Notes under the pieces: generated by a model
What the model was told of the DNA's origin: nothing
What the model saw: the letters and a program-made list of their open reading frames with translations, nothing else
The model's database searches: none
DNA from: Phycisphaerae bacterium
Lineage (GTDB): Bacteria; Planctomycetota; Phycisphaerae; Phycisphaerales; UBA1924
NCBI GenBank assembly: GCA_030432255.1
Contig: JAUIHS010000015.1
Span: forward strand, 1 to 64,000
Reading direction: 5' to 3'
Length of the DNA stretch: 64,000 bases
Translations under genes and position numbers: made by a program
In this document: piece after piece, positions 18,610-27,418 of the stretch
Layout: every line of letters starts with the position of its first letter
Numbering within the stretch: the first letter of the stretch is position 1

Positions 18610-20115
18610 TCAGTACTTCACCGACTCCACCTTGATCTGGAGTTGTCCCATGAGCGTCGCGATGCTGGACATGGACGTCACCATGTCACCCTCGGCGAGG
18701 CTGGTGTAGACGATGGCGATGTGCGTCGCATCGCTCGGCGTGGATGAGGGCAGCGTCGCATCGAGATCCACCCAGCGCCATTCTCCATCGACTTCGAGGA
18801 GCGCCTGGGTCCACATGTGGTAGCCGAAGATGTCGTCTTCCCCCGCGAACCGATCGATGTACAGGACACCCGAGGCCACACGACTCGGGATGTCGTTGGC
18901 GCGAAGCATGGCAGCCAGGAGTACCGCGTGTTCGGAGCAGTCGCCTTCCCGGCTCCGGCACACTTCCGACGCGGAGGCGAAACCGACACCGAGGTTCTTT
19001 CGGCGGATGTGGTCGAAGACGTAGCGGCGCAGGCGCTCGGCCCGGCCGGGTGCCAGCCGCCGACCCGGATCGGCGCGGCGGACGAGGCGGCGAATCGCCG
19101 GGTCGTCCGAGTCAATCATGGGCGAGGGGACCGTGAATGCCTCGTTCTGCACGTTGTCATCGGGTGCGATGAGCAGCTCTTCAAGGTCAATCGTGACTCG
19201 TGCCGTTGCATCATCGATTCGTTTCACGCGCTGGCCGGCGGCCTCAGGCAGATCCGGCAATCGGCCATCGGGAACGGACACGAGGTATTCGGCACGCCGA
19301 GCGCGGCGCGGATTGTGAATCGTGCGATCCGGTTTGACGAGCGTCGAGACCATGATCTCCGGCGCAGCCACATTGGCCATGGCTGTTGCCCGGTCAGCAA
19401 GGATCGTGTCCATCTTGAGCGTGCCGAAGGGAATCTGGGAACGAATGGTCCGCCCCTGCTGATCCACGAACTCAGTCGTGATCACGTCGGGCATGAAGTT
19501 CTGTGTCACCTCCCACTTGATCACGCCGTCATGCGTCTCGCTGTTGGCTTCAGCGGTCGCGTTGCGATCGACAACACGATGCGTCTGCTGAAACACAAGC
19601 ATGCCGGCGGTGGGATCCAGCGTCGCGTACGTGATGCTCTCAGCGCCGGCGGCCAGCCGCTTGCGGATGAACGCATCGACTTCGGCGGGTGTCAGCCACT
19701 CGGCCGACGGCAGGGACTCGATCTTCTCCGTGGTCCGTCCGTTCTGCGTGGTCCGGACGCAAACTGAGTCCTCGCTGAACTCGTACACACTGGTCTGCAG
19801 GCCGGCACCCAGATTCGAACGCGATTCCATACGGATCGGTTCGCCGTCGCAGGTCTCCGTGAAGTCGGAGGCGATCGAAAGTTCGACCCGCTCGCCGGCT
19901 CGGGAAATCTCGAAGCGCATTTCGCTGGCGGTGATGATGTTCCCGTCGGCGTCGATTGATCTGGCCATCCGCGACCAGCCTGAGCGTGAGTCCTGCATGA
20001 GGAGGATGTACCACCGTTCGAATGTCTCAACGCCCGGGGTTGCACCTCGGACCACAGAGGACAGGCCGAGAATGACAAGCAGGATGAGCAGTGCACAGCG
20101 AGGCCGTTCTGGCAT
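18610..20115 (-). CDS. Exported transglutaminase-like domain protein
   Basis: The 501-residue protein has a signal peptide (ALLILLVILGLSSVVRG, cleaved near residue 24). A beta-rich middle precedes a C-terminal transglutaminase core with the triad C393 (GDCSEHAVLL), H433 (YHMWTQ) and D450 (WVDLDAT). Such domains act as periplasmic cysteine proteases or cross-linkers. The frame is open up to 20460, but that extension overlaps the divergent tatD and lacks the signal peptide. The ATG at 20115 is therefore preferred. It heads the operon with the methyltransferase and nnrD. Confidence 0.88.
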   Translation of the reverse strand: MPERPRCALLILLVILGLSSVVRGATPGVETFERWYILLMQDSRSGWSRMARSIDADGNIITASEMRFEISRAGERVELSIASDFTETCDGEPIRMESRSNLGAGLQTSVYEFSEDSVCVRTTQNGRTTEKIESLPSAEWLTPAEVDAFIRKRLAAGAESITYATLDPTAGMLVFQQTHRVVDRNATAEANSETHDGVIKWEVTQNFMPDVITTEFVDQQGRTIRSQIPFGTLKMDTILADRATAMANVAAPEIMVSTLVKPDRTIHNPRRARRAEYLVSVPDGRLPDLPEAAGQRVKRIDDATARVTIDLEELLIAPDDNVQNEAFTVPSPMIDSDDPAIRRLVRRADPGRRLAPGRAERLRRYVFDHIRRKNLGVGFASASEVCRSREGDCSEHAVLLAAMLRANDIPSRVASGVLYIDRFAGEDDIFGYHMWTQALLEVDGEWRWVDLDATLPSSTPSDATHIAIVYTSLAEGDMVTSMSSIATLMGQLQIKVESVKY

Positions 20116-20296
20116 GGGATTCTCCAGTGACGTCGGTGATTGGCACGAATCCCCGAACCGGGCGATCTTCGAAGCCAACGTCCGTTTGCTTGGCGGTATT
20201 CTAGGTGTTGACCGTCCGGTCTTGGGACTTGCGGGCCCCACGACATCGCATTCACGCCCGGTCACGACGCCCGGCGACCGTTTCAAGCAGCCGAAC

Positions 20297-21100
20297 ATGA
20301 TCATCGACACACACTGCCACCTGACGTTCCCCGACTTTGAACATCGCATCGATGATGTGCTGGAAGACGCCGCATCCGCCGGCATCGCGGGCGCGATCAC
20401 GATTTCGACGACCACCGAGGACTGCCTCGACGCCCGCGACATCGCCGATGCGTATGACAATGTCTGGTGCAGTTCGGGCGTGCATCCCCTCTACAGCGAT
20501 CGCGCCCCGCACGTCTGGGAGAATCTCCTGGAGGTCGCTCGCCATCCGAAATGCGTGGCGTGGGGCGAACTTGGGCTGGATCAGCACTACGACCGACCGC
20601 TCCAGGACATCCAGCGCAGCGTCCTCGAAGAACAACTCGCCTTCATCGAGCGTCACCAGCCGGAGGTTGGTCTTCCCGTGGTGATTCACTGCCGCAAGGC
20701 CTTCGGTGACCTCATCCCGATACTGCGCGCCAGTTCACTCGAACCGACGCGCTTCGTCTTTCATTGCTTCACGGGAAGCCCCGACGACATGCGAATGCTC
20801 CTCGACTTCGGCGCCATGGTCTCCTTCACAGGCATCGTGACCTACAAGAACGCGATGGAAGTCGCTGAGGCTGCCCGGCTGACTCCGCCCGATCGCTTCA
20901 TGGTGGAGACGGATGCCCCGTTCCTCACGCCCGCGCCGCATCGCGGCGTGCGGCCCAATGAACCGAAGTTCGTTGCCGCGACCGCCCGTTTCCTCGCGGA
21001 CCTGTGGAGCATGCCATGGGATGTGTTCGAGCGTCACGCGAATGAGAATACGGAACGCTTCTTCGGCATTCATGTTCCGCAGGCGGCATCCGATGGCTGA
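20297..21100 (+). CDS. tatD: TatD family metal-dependent hydrolase (DNase)
   Basis: The 267-residue TIM-barrel protein has the family signatures: DTHCHL at the start, GVHP near residue 60, GELGLDQHY, VIHCRKA, FHCFTGS and the ETDAPFLTP block that supplies the last metal ligand. TatD proteins are 3'-5' exonucleases or D-tyrosyl-tRNA deacylase-like hydrolases. The ATG at 20297 gives the usual length; the upstream frame runs antisense to the transglutaminase gene. The stop overlaps the next gene by eight bases. The 181-bp space to the divergent gene should hold both promoters, but I could not pick clear boxes. Confidence 0.93.
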   Translation: MIIDTHCHLTFPDFEHRIDDVLEDAASAGIAGAITISTTTEDCLDARDIADAYDNVWCSSGVHPLYSDRAPHVWENLLEVARHPKCVAWGELGLDQHYDRPLQDIQRSVLEEQLAFIERHQPEVGLPVVIHCRKAFGDLIPILRASSLEPTRFVFHCFTGSPDDMRMLLDFGAMVSFTGIVTYKNAMEVAEAARLTPPDRFMVETDAPFLTPAPHRGVRPNEPKFVAATARFLADLWSMPWDVFERHANENTERFFGIHVPQAASDG

Positions 21101-22535
21101 GCCGCCCGTGCACATGACTCCGGATGAGTTCCGCCGACTCGGGCACGCCATGGTCGAGCGCATTGCGCAGTACGCCGAGAGCGTGGAAGACTCTTCGATT
21201 CTCCCCGCTGTTCGGCCCGGCGACGTCGCGGCGAGCATGCCCAGGACTCCGCCGGAGCAGGGCGAAGCGTGGTCGGAGATCCTCGCGGACATCGATCGCA
21301 TCGTGATGCCGGGACTGACGCACTGGCAGCATCCCCGATTCTTCGCCTACTTTCCCGCAAACGGTTCGTTTCCCGCAGTGCTCGGCGACCTGCTTGCGAC
21401 CGGGCTGGCGCAGCAGGGAATGATCTGGCAGACGAGTCCCGCATGCACGGAGGTCGAGACGCGAGTGCTCGACTGGCTCGGTGCGGCGATCGGGCTGCCC
21501 GATGCCTTGCTGTCCGACGCATCCGAGGGGAGTGGTGGGGGCGTGATCCACGGGACGGCGAGTGAGGCGACGTTGGCGGCGATGGTTGCGGCCCGTTTCC
21601 GGCTGGGGGAGGGGGCCCCGGAGCCGGTGGTCTACACCTCGACACAGGCGCACTCCTCCGTCGTCAAGAACGCGCGCATCGCGGGTATCGGGCGCGAGGG
21701 TGTTCGATTGATTGACGTGGACAACGAACTTCGCATGAAGCCGGATGCTCTGCGCAGAGCAATGGCGGAAGACACGGCTGCGGGTCGGACGCCGTGCTTC
21801 GTGGTTGCGACCGTTGGAACGACGTCAACCGCCGCTGTTGATCCGATCGCCGGAATTGGAGAAGTCAGCCGGGAGTCCGGAGTGTGGCTCCACGTGGACG
21901 CCGCGTACGCCGGTGCCGCCCTGATCTGCCCGGAGCATCGCTGGATGATCGAGGGTATCGAAGCGGTTGACTCTTTCAATTTCAATCCGCACAAGTGGCT
22001 GCTGACGAACTTTGACTGTTCGACTTTCTGGACGCGTGATCGCGCGGCCCTGATCAACGCCATGTCCATCACACCGGAGTACCTCCGCAACAGCGCGACT
22101 GACAGCGGGAGTGTGATCGACTATCGCGACTGGCACGTGCCCCTCGGCCGTCGCTTCCGCGCGCTGAAACTCTGGTTCGTCATGCGCCACTACGGGATCG
22201 AAGGGCTGCGTCAGCACATCCGGCATCACGTGGCACTTGCTGAGGTATTTGAGCAGATGGTCCGGGGCGACGAGCGATTCGAGATGGTGGCACCCCGGCA
22301 CCTTTCGCTCGTGTGCTTCCGTATGAGGGCCGATGATCGTGCCAACACCCGGCTGATGGAAACCCTGAACGCATCGGGGCAGGTCTACCTGACGCACACC
22401 CGCATTCCGGTCCTGGGCGAAGAGAAGACGGTGCTCCGTATGGCCATCGGGGGAACACAGACCGATCGCGCGGCGGTGGACGCCGCGTGGCAGCAGATAC
22501 AAACCGCGGCGGGCGCGATCCTGGAGACAATGTGA
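21093..22535 (+). CDS. PLP-dependent group II decarboxylase (aromatic-L-amino-acid decarboxylase family)
   Basis: The 480-residue protein matches the DDC/TDC family. It has an N-terminal block with the PGLTHWQHPRFFAYFP substrate segment, an HGTASEATLAAM turn, the WLHVDAAYAGAAL Asp-Ala pair and the PLP lysine K301 in NPHKWLLTNFDCS. The family decarboxylates Tyr, Trp, Phe or DOPA to amines; the precise substrate is not evident. The gene overlaps tatD by eight bases and touches the aldo/keto reductase start (TGATG), so the three are probably co-transcribed. Confidence 0.9.
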   Translation: MAEPPVHMTPDEFRRLGHAMVERIAQYAESVEDSSILPAVRPGDVAASMPRTPPEQGEAWSEILADIDRIVMPGLTHWQHPRFFAYFPANGSFPAVLGDLLATGLAQQGMIWQTSPACTEVETRVLDWLGAAIGLPDALLSDASEGSGGGVIHGTASEATLAAMVAARFRLGEGAPEPVVYTSTQAHSSVVKNARIAGIGREGVRLIDVDNELRMKPDALRRAMAEDTAAGRTPCFVVATVGTTSTAAVDPIAGIGEVSRESGVWLHVDAAYAGAALICPEHRWMIEGIEAVDSFNFNPHKWLLTNFDCSTFWTRDRAALINAMSITPEYLRNSATDSGSVIDYRDWHVPLGRRFRALKLWFVMRHYGIEGLRQHIRHHVALAEVFEQMVRGDERFEMVAPRHLSLVCFRMRADDRANTRLMETLNASGQVYLTHTRIPVLGEEKTVLRMAIGGTQTDRAAVDAAWQQIQTAAGAILETM

Positions 22536-23511
22536 TGCGATACAGGCAGGTCGGACAGACAGACATCAAGGTCAGTGAGATCGGATTCGGGTGCTGACCA
22601 TGGGCGGCGCCAACTGGTCCTGCGATAACGGTCAGCCGATCGGATGGGGTGACGTCAACGAGGATGAGATCCTTCGCGGCATCGATGCCGCCATCGATGC
22701 GGGCGTGAATCACTGGGACAACGCGGATGTGTACGGCAATGGCCGCGCGGAGCGCATGCTGGCGAGATGCGTTCGCAAACTCGGCGTGCCGCGCGGTGAT
22801 CTCGTGATTGCCACCAAGGTCGGCTGGTTCAAGGGAACGGCGGACTCAGCTTTCGAGCCGTTTCACATCCGTCGCCAGTGCGAGCAGTCCCTGCTCAATC
22901 TCAAGACCGATCACATCGACATCTACTACTTCCACAATGCGATGTTCGGGGAGCATCTGGAGGCCGCGGCGGAGACGATGCGCGACCTCGTCAAGGAAGG
23001 CAAGGTGCGCGCCATCGGTCAGAGCGCGTACTCGGATGCGGACTTCGAGGCGGTGGTGCCCGTCGTCAAGCCGGATGTGCTTCAGAGTCGGGCGAACCTG
23101 CTGCACGATGAGTTCATCCGTCCGGACGGGCGCCTTCAGAAACTCATGAGCGATCATGGCATGAGCTTCGTGGCGTTCGGGCCGTTGGGCCAGGGTCTGC
23201 TGCTGGACAAGTTCCCGACGGATCGCAGCGCCAAGTTCGAGCCGGGCGATCATCGCCTGACAGATCCGGACTTCGATTTCGAGGCGATTCGAGATCTGCG
23301 GCCGCGGGTGATGAAGTTGAAGGAGCGTTTCGGGTCGACGACGGAGGACCTGGCATCGGTGGCATGCCGGTACGTCCTTGCCCACGAGAACGTCTGCTCG
23401 ACCATTCCGGGCTTCCGCAACGAGAAGCAGGCGAAGTGCAACCTCCAGGCGGGGACGGATGAACCGTTGACGGAGGATGACCTGGAATACTGCCGGATGC
23501 TGTTTGAGTGA
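22535..23511 (+). pseudogene. Aldo/keto reductase with a single-base frameshift near codon 20
   Basis: The reading frame from ATG 22535 gives a perfect family N-terminus (MRYRQVGQTDIKVSEIGFGC) and then hits TGA at 22595-22597. The rest of the enzyme continues in the -1 frame from about 22591 as LTMGGANW to the end at 23511, about 325 residues in all. Restoring one G at the tgctgacc step would give the usual GCWTMGG. The remainder is intact: DNADVYGNGRAE, TKVGW, FHNAMFG, VRAIGQSAYS and a normal C-terminus. It is either a true frameshift mutation or a sequencing error. Translation from the in-frame GTG at 22591 would lose the first beta strand. Confidence 0.8.
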
Positions 23512-23559
23512 GCGCCGGAATCGCTCTGTGCCAGTTCGTACCGTTCATGTGACGTGATT

Positions 23560-23587
23560 CGGGAACCGGGATCCGGGAGTCGGGATT
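23560..23587 (+). repeat. Four tandem 7-bp CGGGANN units, quadruplex-type
   Basis: Four consecutive heptamers (CGGGAAC, CGGGATC, CGGGAGT, CGGGATT) form a perfect GGG-N4-GGG-N4-GGG-N4-GGG pattern on the plus strand. The repeat starts 49 nt after the aldo/keto reductase stop codon. The rest of the spacer 23512-23702 shows nothing else. Confidence 0.8.
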
Positions 23588-23702
23588 GATGCCTTCGGCA
23601 AAGCTCTGAGGTGCTTCCGCTCTCGTCGTATCGACCACTTGGCTCGTCTCATCGACTTGAACATCGGCCGCTCCCGGTGATCGTCGATGGGCTGCATCAG
23701 GT

Positions 23703-24122
23703 TCACCCGGCTGCCGCCACTACGAAGAGAATCACGATCAAGAGGATGGGCAGGAGGACCCACAGGACTGCAGTGAGTGCATCGATGCTGTCAGGGGGAA
23801 TGCGATGCTCTGCGGGCGCGTTGCACTCAGGACAGTTCGCAGTGTCCGGTGTCAGTTCATAGCCGCACTCATGGCACCAGGCCGCAGTCCTGAGGATTCG
23901 TTTCCGGATCCGGCCGAACCGGACACTCTGAATGAACAGGGCGGTCAGAGTCACGTATGCGAGCACTCCCCTCACCGTATTGGGGCCTGCGTAGAACTTC
24001 CAGATGTGCAATGCGAGCAGGGTCAGGATCAGGAACCCGGTGAACCACAGGAGATCAGGGTGCTCGCGATGAATGATCCTCCTTATCGCGCGTCGCTGTT
24101 CTTTGTACTCCTGGCGACTCAT
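23703..24122 (-). CDS. Membrane protein with an internal zinc ribbon
   Basis: The 139-residue protein has a basic N-terminus, two helices (around residues 24-45 and 50-66), a four-cysteine knuckle (CHECGY..., then CPEC around residues 83-101) and a C-terminal helix (VLWVLLPILLIVILFVV). The CxxCGY...CPxC pattern is a typical rubredoxin-like zinc ribbon, found in many planctomycete membrane proteins. Its function is unknown. Its ATG overlaps the stop of the upstream flavoprotein reductase gene (shared TCAT on the plus strand), so the two are likely coupled. Confidence 0.75.
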   Translation of the reverse strand: MSRQEYKEQRRAIRRIIHREHPDLLWFTGFLILTLLALHIWKFYAGPNTVRGVLAYVTLTALFIQSVRFGRIRKRILRTAAWCHECGYELTPDTANCPECNAPAEHRIPPDSIDALTAVLWVLLPILLIVILFVVAAAG

Positions 24123-25183
24123 GATTCCGGCAACGTATACACCGGATCCGACTCCGCATCCAACGGCGGGGCCTCACCCGTCAATGACGCCATCACCCGG
24201 TCAATGTGGACATGGCTCGTCTCTATGAAGACCTTCACACTCTTCTCGCTCCCCGCCGCGCCCGTCCCGATCACGTAGATCCCCGGCACATCCGTCTTCA
24301 TCGTGCGGCGGCAGTGCTTCGGATGCCGCGACTCGCCGATCAGTTCGATGCCCAGTCGCTCGAAGAGGGAACTGTCCTGCTCATAGCCCGTCAGCGCCAG
24401 CACCGCATCGGCGTCCACCCATTCCCGCGGCCCATTCATGCAGGCGTTGCCATCATCATCCGCCGGCACCGTCTCGACGCGCCCGGGTTCGATCTTCGAA
24501 ACGCACCGACGAGGCAGCCAGCCGATCTTTCCAGCCTTGATCAGTGACAGCATCTCCGGGCGCAGCCAGTACTTCACCCGCTCATGGATCTCGTCCCGCC
24601 GATGCAGCAGCGTCACATCAGCGCCCGCGCGGTAACAGCGCAGCGCCGCTTCGACGGCTGAGTTCTTGGCACCGACAATCAGGACCTTGCGACGAAAGTA
24701 GGTGTGCGCCTCACCGAACCAGTGGGAGACGTGCGGCAGATCCTCGCCCGGAACACCGAGGGCGCGGGGGATCTGCATGTTGCCCGTTGCGAGGATGAGA
24801 TTGCGGGCACGCGTGGTGGTCGTGCCGCGATCGGTGCGCGTCGTGACGTCGAAGATGCCGGCGCCGTCGCGGCTGATGTCCTCGACGCGTTCGAAGAGTC
24901 GCAGGGGCAGGTTGAACTGCTGGACGACGCAGCGCAGGTATGTCAGGTATTCCTCGCGCGTGGCCTTGGTCTGGTCGTCCGTCTGGAGGGGGACCCCGGC
25001 AATCTGGATGCGTTCGGGCGAGGAAAAGAAGGGGGTCTGGGGAGGGAAGCGGGCGATCGCTTCGCCGATCTGACCGCTTTCGAAGTGGATATACTGCACG
25101 CCTCGTCGGTGCAGCGCCACCGCCATTTCGATGCCGATCGGCCCAGCGCCGACGAGCGCTACTTCGTAAGTCGTGTCATCCAT
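24119..25183 (-). CDS. YpdA-like FAD/NAD(P)-dependent oxidoreductase
   Basis: The 354-residue flavoprotein starts with the FAD dinucleotide loop VGAGPIGIE. It contains an ATGNMQIP linker and a second GxGxxA-type loop (IVGAKNSAVEAAL) for NAD(P)H. It ends with a YVIGTGAAG block and a KVFIETS motif. This layout matches the YpdA group, described as putative bacillithiol-disulfide reductase; a thioredoxin-reductase-like or monooxygenase-like role is the alternative. No redox-active CxxC is visible. The ATG at 25183 starts right at the Rossmann fold and is preferred over an extension to 25300, which overlaps the divergent gene. Confidence 0.8.
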   Translation of the reverse strand: MDDTTYEVALVGAGPIGIEMAVALHRRGVQYIHFESGQIGEAIARFPPQTPFFSSPERIQIAGVPLQTDDQTKATREEYLTYLRCVVQQFNLPLRLFERVEDISRDGAGIFDVTTRTDRGTTTTRARNLILATGNMQIPRALGVPGEDLPHVSHWFGEAHTYFRRKVLIVGAKNSAVEAALRCYRAGADVTLLHRRDEIHERVKYWLRPEMLSLIKAGKIGWLPRRCVSKIEPGRVETVPADDDGNACMNGPREWVDADAVLALTGYEQDSSLFERLGIELIGESRHPKHCRRTMKTDVPGIYVIGTGAAGSEKSVKVFIETSHVHIDRVMASLTGEAPPLDAESDPVYTLPES

Positions 25184-25224
25184 ACGCACAGGATAGACCA
25201 CCTCCGCCAGGAAAGGGCGCGGAC

Positions 25225-25749
25225 ATGAGTGACCATCCGAAGCCAGCGGATCAACCCGCGACTCTGCTTGATGCCGAGCAGCACAAACGCATCGCGGCAC
25301 AACTCTTCAATCTCACGTGGACGTTGATGGAGAAGGCGGATCGCACCGGTGAGGATGACAGCGTGATGGTGCATGCGGCCCACGCATCCGCGTGGCACTG
25401 GCGACAGGTGGGAAACCACGTCAACTTCGCGCGATCGGAGTGGCAGTGCTCACGCGTCTACGCCACGCTCTGGCGTCCCGCAGAGTCGCGCCGCCACGCG
25501 CACCGCTGCCTCGACTTCTGCCAGCAGCATGAATTGAAGGGCTTCGACATGGCTTTCGCGTACGAAGCGCTGGCACGCGCTGCGGCGATTTCGGGTGACG
25601 GTTCCGCCTACGACCGCTATCACAAGCGGGCGACGGAAGCGGGCGAGGCCATCGAAACGAGCGAGGACCGTGACTACTTCTTCCATGAACTCAACGGCAT
25701 TCCGGACTGGGTCATGCAGCGTCGCGGCGACTCGGAAGCGAGCACCTGA
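25225..25749 (+). CDS. Conserved helical (TPR-like) protein of unknown function
   Basis: The 174-residue protein is all-helical in appearance and has no signal or membrane segment. It shows an HAAHASAWHW..VG motif and repeated aromatic/Ala helices (RSEWQCSRVYATLW, AFAYEALARAAAISGD), like a short tetratricopeptide solenoid. I recognise the pattern from uncharacterised proteins but know no function. AGGAAAGG shortly upstream supports the ATG at 25225. It is divergent from the YpdA-like gene and convergent with the antiporter gene three bases away. Confidence 0.75.
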   Translation: MSDHPKPADQPATLLDAEQHKRIAAQLFNLTWTLMEKADRTGEDDSVMVHAAHASAWHWRQVGNHVNFARSEWQCSRVYATLWRPAESRRHAHRCLDFCQQHELKGFDMAFAYEALARAAAISGDGSAYDRYHKRATEAGEAIETSEDRDYFFHELNGIPDWVMQRRGDSEAST

Positions 25750-25752
25750 CAG

Positions 25753-27162
25753 TCAGTGAGTTGAGTCGGTGGTCGATTCGCCCCGGACTCCGGTCAGTCG
25801 CATGACGAGCGGCATCGAGGCGCCCTGTCCAAGCAGGCTCACCAGCACGACGACGAATGCGATCGGCAGCAGGTAGGCGCGCAGTTCACCGGCGGGCAGC
25901 ATGAGCAGCAATGCAAGTGTCAGTGATCCCTTCAGCCCGGACCACCAGATCACGTGCTTCCAGCCCTTCGGCCAATGCCGCTTGAACAGGAGCACGACGG
26001 GATAGGTCAGCAGGGCACGGCTGACGAGCAGGGCAGCCAGCGCACCAAGTGCAACCAGCCAGACGTGCAAGTCCATGATCGCCTCGCGGCCGCCGACAGC
26101 GGGGTCGCTCAGTTCGAATCCGATCATCAGGAACAGGATCGAGTTCACGATGAAGTCCAGTGTGTCCCAGAAGCCGTGAACCGTGTCCTGTGTGCTCTCG
26201 GACATGTGCAGCACGCGTCCGTAGTTGCCCATGATCAAGGCGGCGACGACGACTGCGATGACCCCGGACGCATGGAAGTGCTCGGCGATCAGGAACGATC
26301 CCCAGGCGAGTGCGACGGTCAGGCCGGTCTCGAGCGTGTGATCCTCCAGGATCCTGATCAGCAGGAAGGCCAGGCTCCCGAGGATCAGCCCGATGACCGT
26401 GCCGAGTCCGGCCACGCGGACGAAGTTCAGTGCGAAGGCGCTGAACTCCAGCGATTCGCTCGCTTCAGGTCCGGAGGCGCCGGTCAGTGCGCCGCCGACG
26501 ATTGTTGCGAGCAGTGCAAAGATGGCGACGGCCGTTCCGTCGTTGAAGAGCGACTCGCCCTCGACCATCGTCTTCAGTTCTTCCGGTGCGCCAGTTGTCT
26601 TGAACGTGGCCATGACGGAGATCGGATCCGTCGGCGACAGCACGACGCCGACCAGCAGCGCCACGACCCAGAGCGCCGTGCCTTCCCCCAGCGCCGTCGA
26701 CAGCGGCGTGATCATGGCGTGCAGGTCAGGGGTCGCGAGCAGATGGAACGTCGTGCCCACCAGGAAAGTCGAAACCACGACACCGGGCAATGCCATGATG
26801 AGCACGGGCAGCCAGACCCGTCGGAGATGTTCGAGGTCCAGATGCAGCCCCGCCTGGAAGAGCAGGGGGGGCAGGAAGACGAGCAGGACCAGGTCGTGCG
26901 TCATGACGGCGCCCGTCGGCACCGCATCCGTCAGCGCGATCGCGAGGCCCGCAAGGACGAGAGCAATGGTGTAGGGGAGGCGCACGAAGCGCGTGAGGAC
27001 GCCGATGGCGACCGCGATGCCCAACAGACCAATCGTCGTGTGCACGGCATGTGCGAGTCCGTCGCCGTGGTGGGCCGCATGATCAACGGTGCCATCCGCC
27101 GCTTCGCCGGCAGCGCCCGAGACGCCGGCGGCCAGGATGTGCAGCGTCGACACAATGGACAT
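25753..27162 (-). CDS. Cation:proton antiporter (CPA1/NhaP type)
   Basis: The 469-residue integral membrane protein has 12-13 hydrophobic helices. The NhaP/NHE signatures are a VFLPPLLFQAGLHLD helix, a VVLSPTDPISV..TFK Asp motif and a GESLFNDGTAVAIF block with the conserved Asp pair, followed by a VVAALIMGNYGR region. It exchanges Na+ or K+ for H+ across the inner membrane. The N-terminal 35 residues contain a His/Asp-rich stretch before the first core helix. It runs toward the convergent gene ending at 25749; iscX lies 27 bp upstream on the same strand. Confidence 0.9.
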   Translation of the reverse strand: MSIVSTLHILAAGVSGAAGEAADGTVDHAAHHGDGLAHAVHTTIGLLGIAVAIGVLTRFVRLPYTIALVLAGLAIALTDAVPTGAVMTHDLVLLVFLPPLLFQAGLHLDLEHLRRVWLPVLIMALPGVVVSTFLVGTTFHLLATPDLHAMITPLSTALGEGTALWVVALLVGVVLSPTDPISVMATFKTTGAPEELKTMVEGESLFNDGTAVAIFALLATIVGGALTGASGPEASESLEFSAFALNFVRVAGLGTVIGLILGSLAFLLIRILEDHTLETGLTVALAWGSFLIAEHFHASGVIAVVVAALIMGNYGRVLHMSESTQDTVHGFWDTLDFIVNSILFLMIGFELSDPAVGGREAIMDLHVWLVALGALAALLVSRALLTYPVVLLFKRHWPKGWKHVIWWSGLKGSLTLALLLMLPAGELRAYLLPIAFVVVLVSLLGQGASMPLVMRLTGVRGESTTDSTH

Positions 27163-27189
27163 GGTGGACCTCTTCCGAACCTGTTGTTC

Positions 27190-27408
27190 TCAAGCCTCGT
27201 CGTCCCGCTCTTCAAGCCAGGCCATCTGGATCGCTTCCAGAATCCTCTCGTTGACCGGGTGCCCGGGTTGTTCCTCGAAGCCGGGCAGGGCCTTCACGAG
27301 ATCACGCAACTCCACGAACTTGATCGAGAGCGGACTGAGTTCCGGGTGCGCATCGTGCAGTTCCTCTCCGATGCGCTCGACATCCAGCCAGTGGAACGTG
27401 TCACCCAT
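27190..27408 (-). CDS. iscX: IscX-like Fe-S cluster assembly protein
   Basis: The 72-residue acidic protein has the IscX pattern: a W.D...IG..L.DAHPE start, a conserved F.EL..LV..LPGFEE middle, and the NERILEAIQMAWLEE C-terminal helix. IscX binds IscS and iron and tunes Fe-S assembly. In proteobacteria it ends the isc operon; here no isc gene is adjacent. It lies 10 bp after the mannose-1-phosphate guanylyltransferase gene and before the antiporter. Confidence 0.85.
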   Translation of the reverse strand: MGDTFHWLDVERIGEELHDAHPELSPLSIKFVELRDLVKALPGFEEQPGHPVNERILEAIQMAWLEERDDEA

Positions 27409-27418
27409 GCATCTGTTC

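Noticed and set aside
22201..22230. TGGCAC followed by TTGC as a possible sigma-54 promoter
   Set aside because: The two elements lack the required 5-base spacing and lie inside a coding region.
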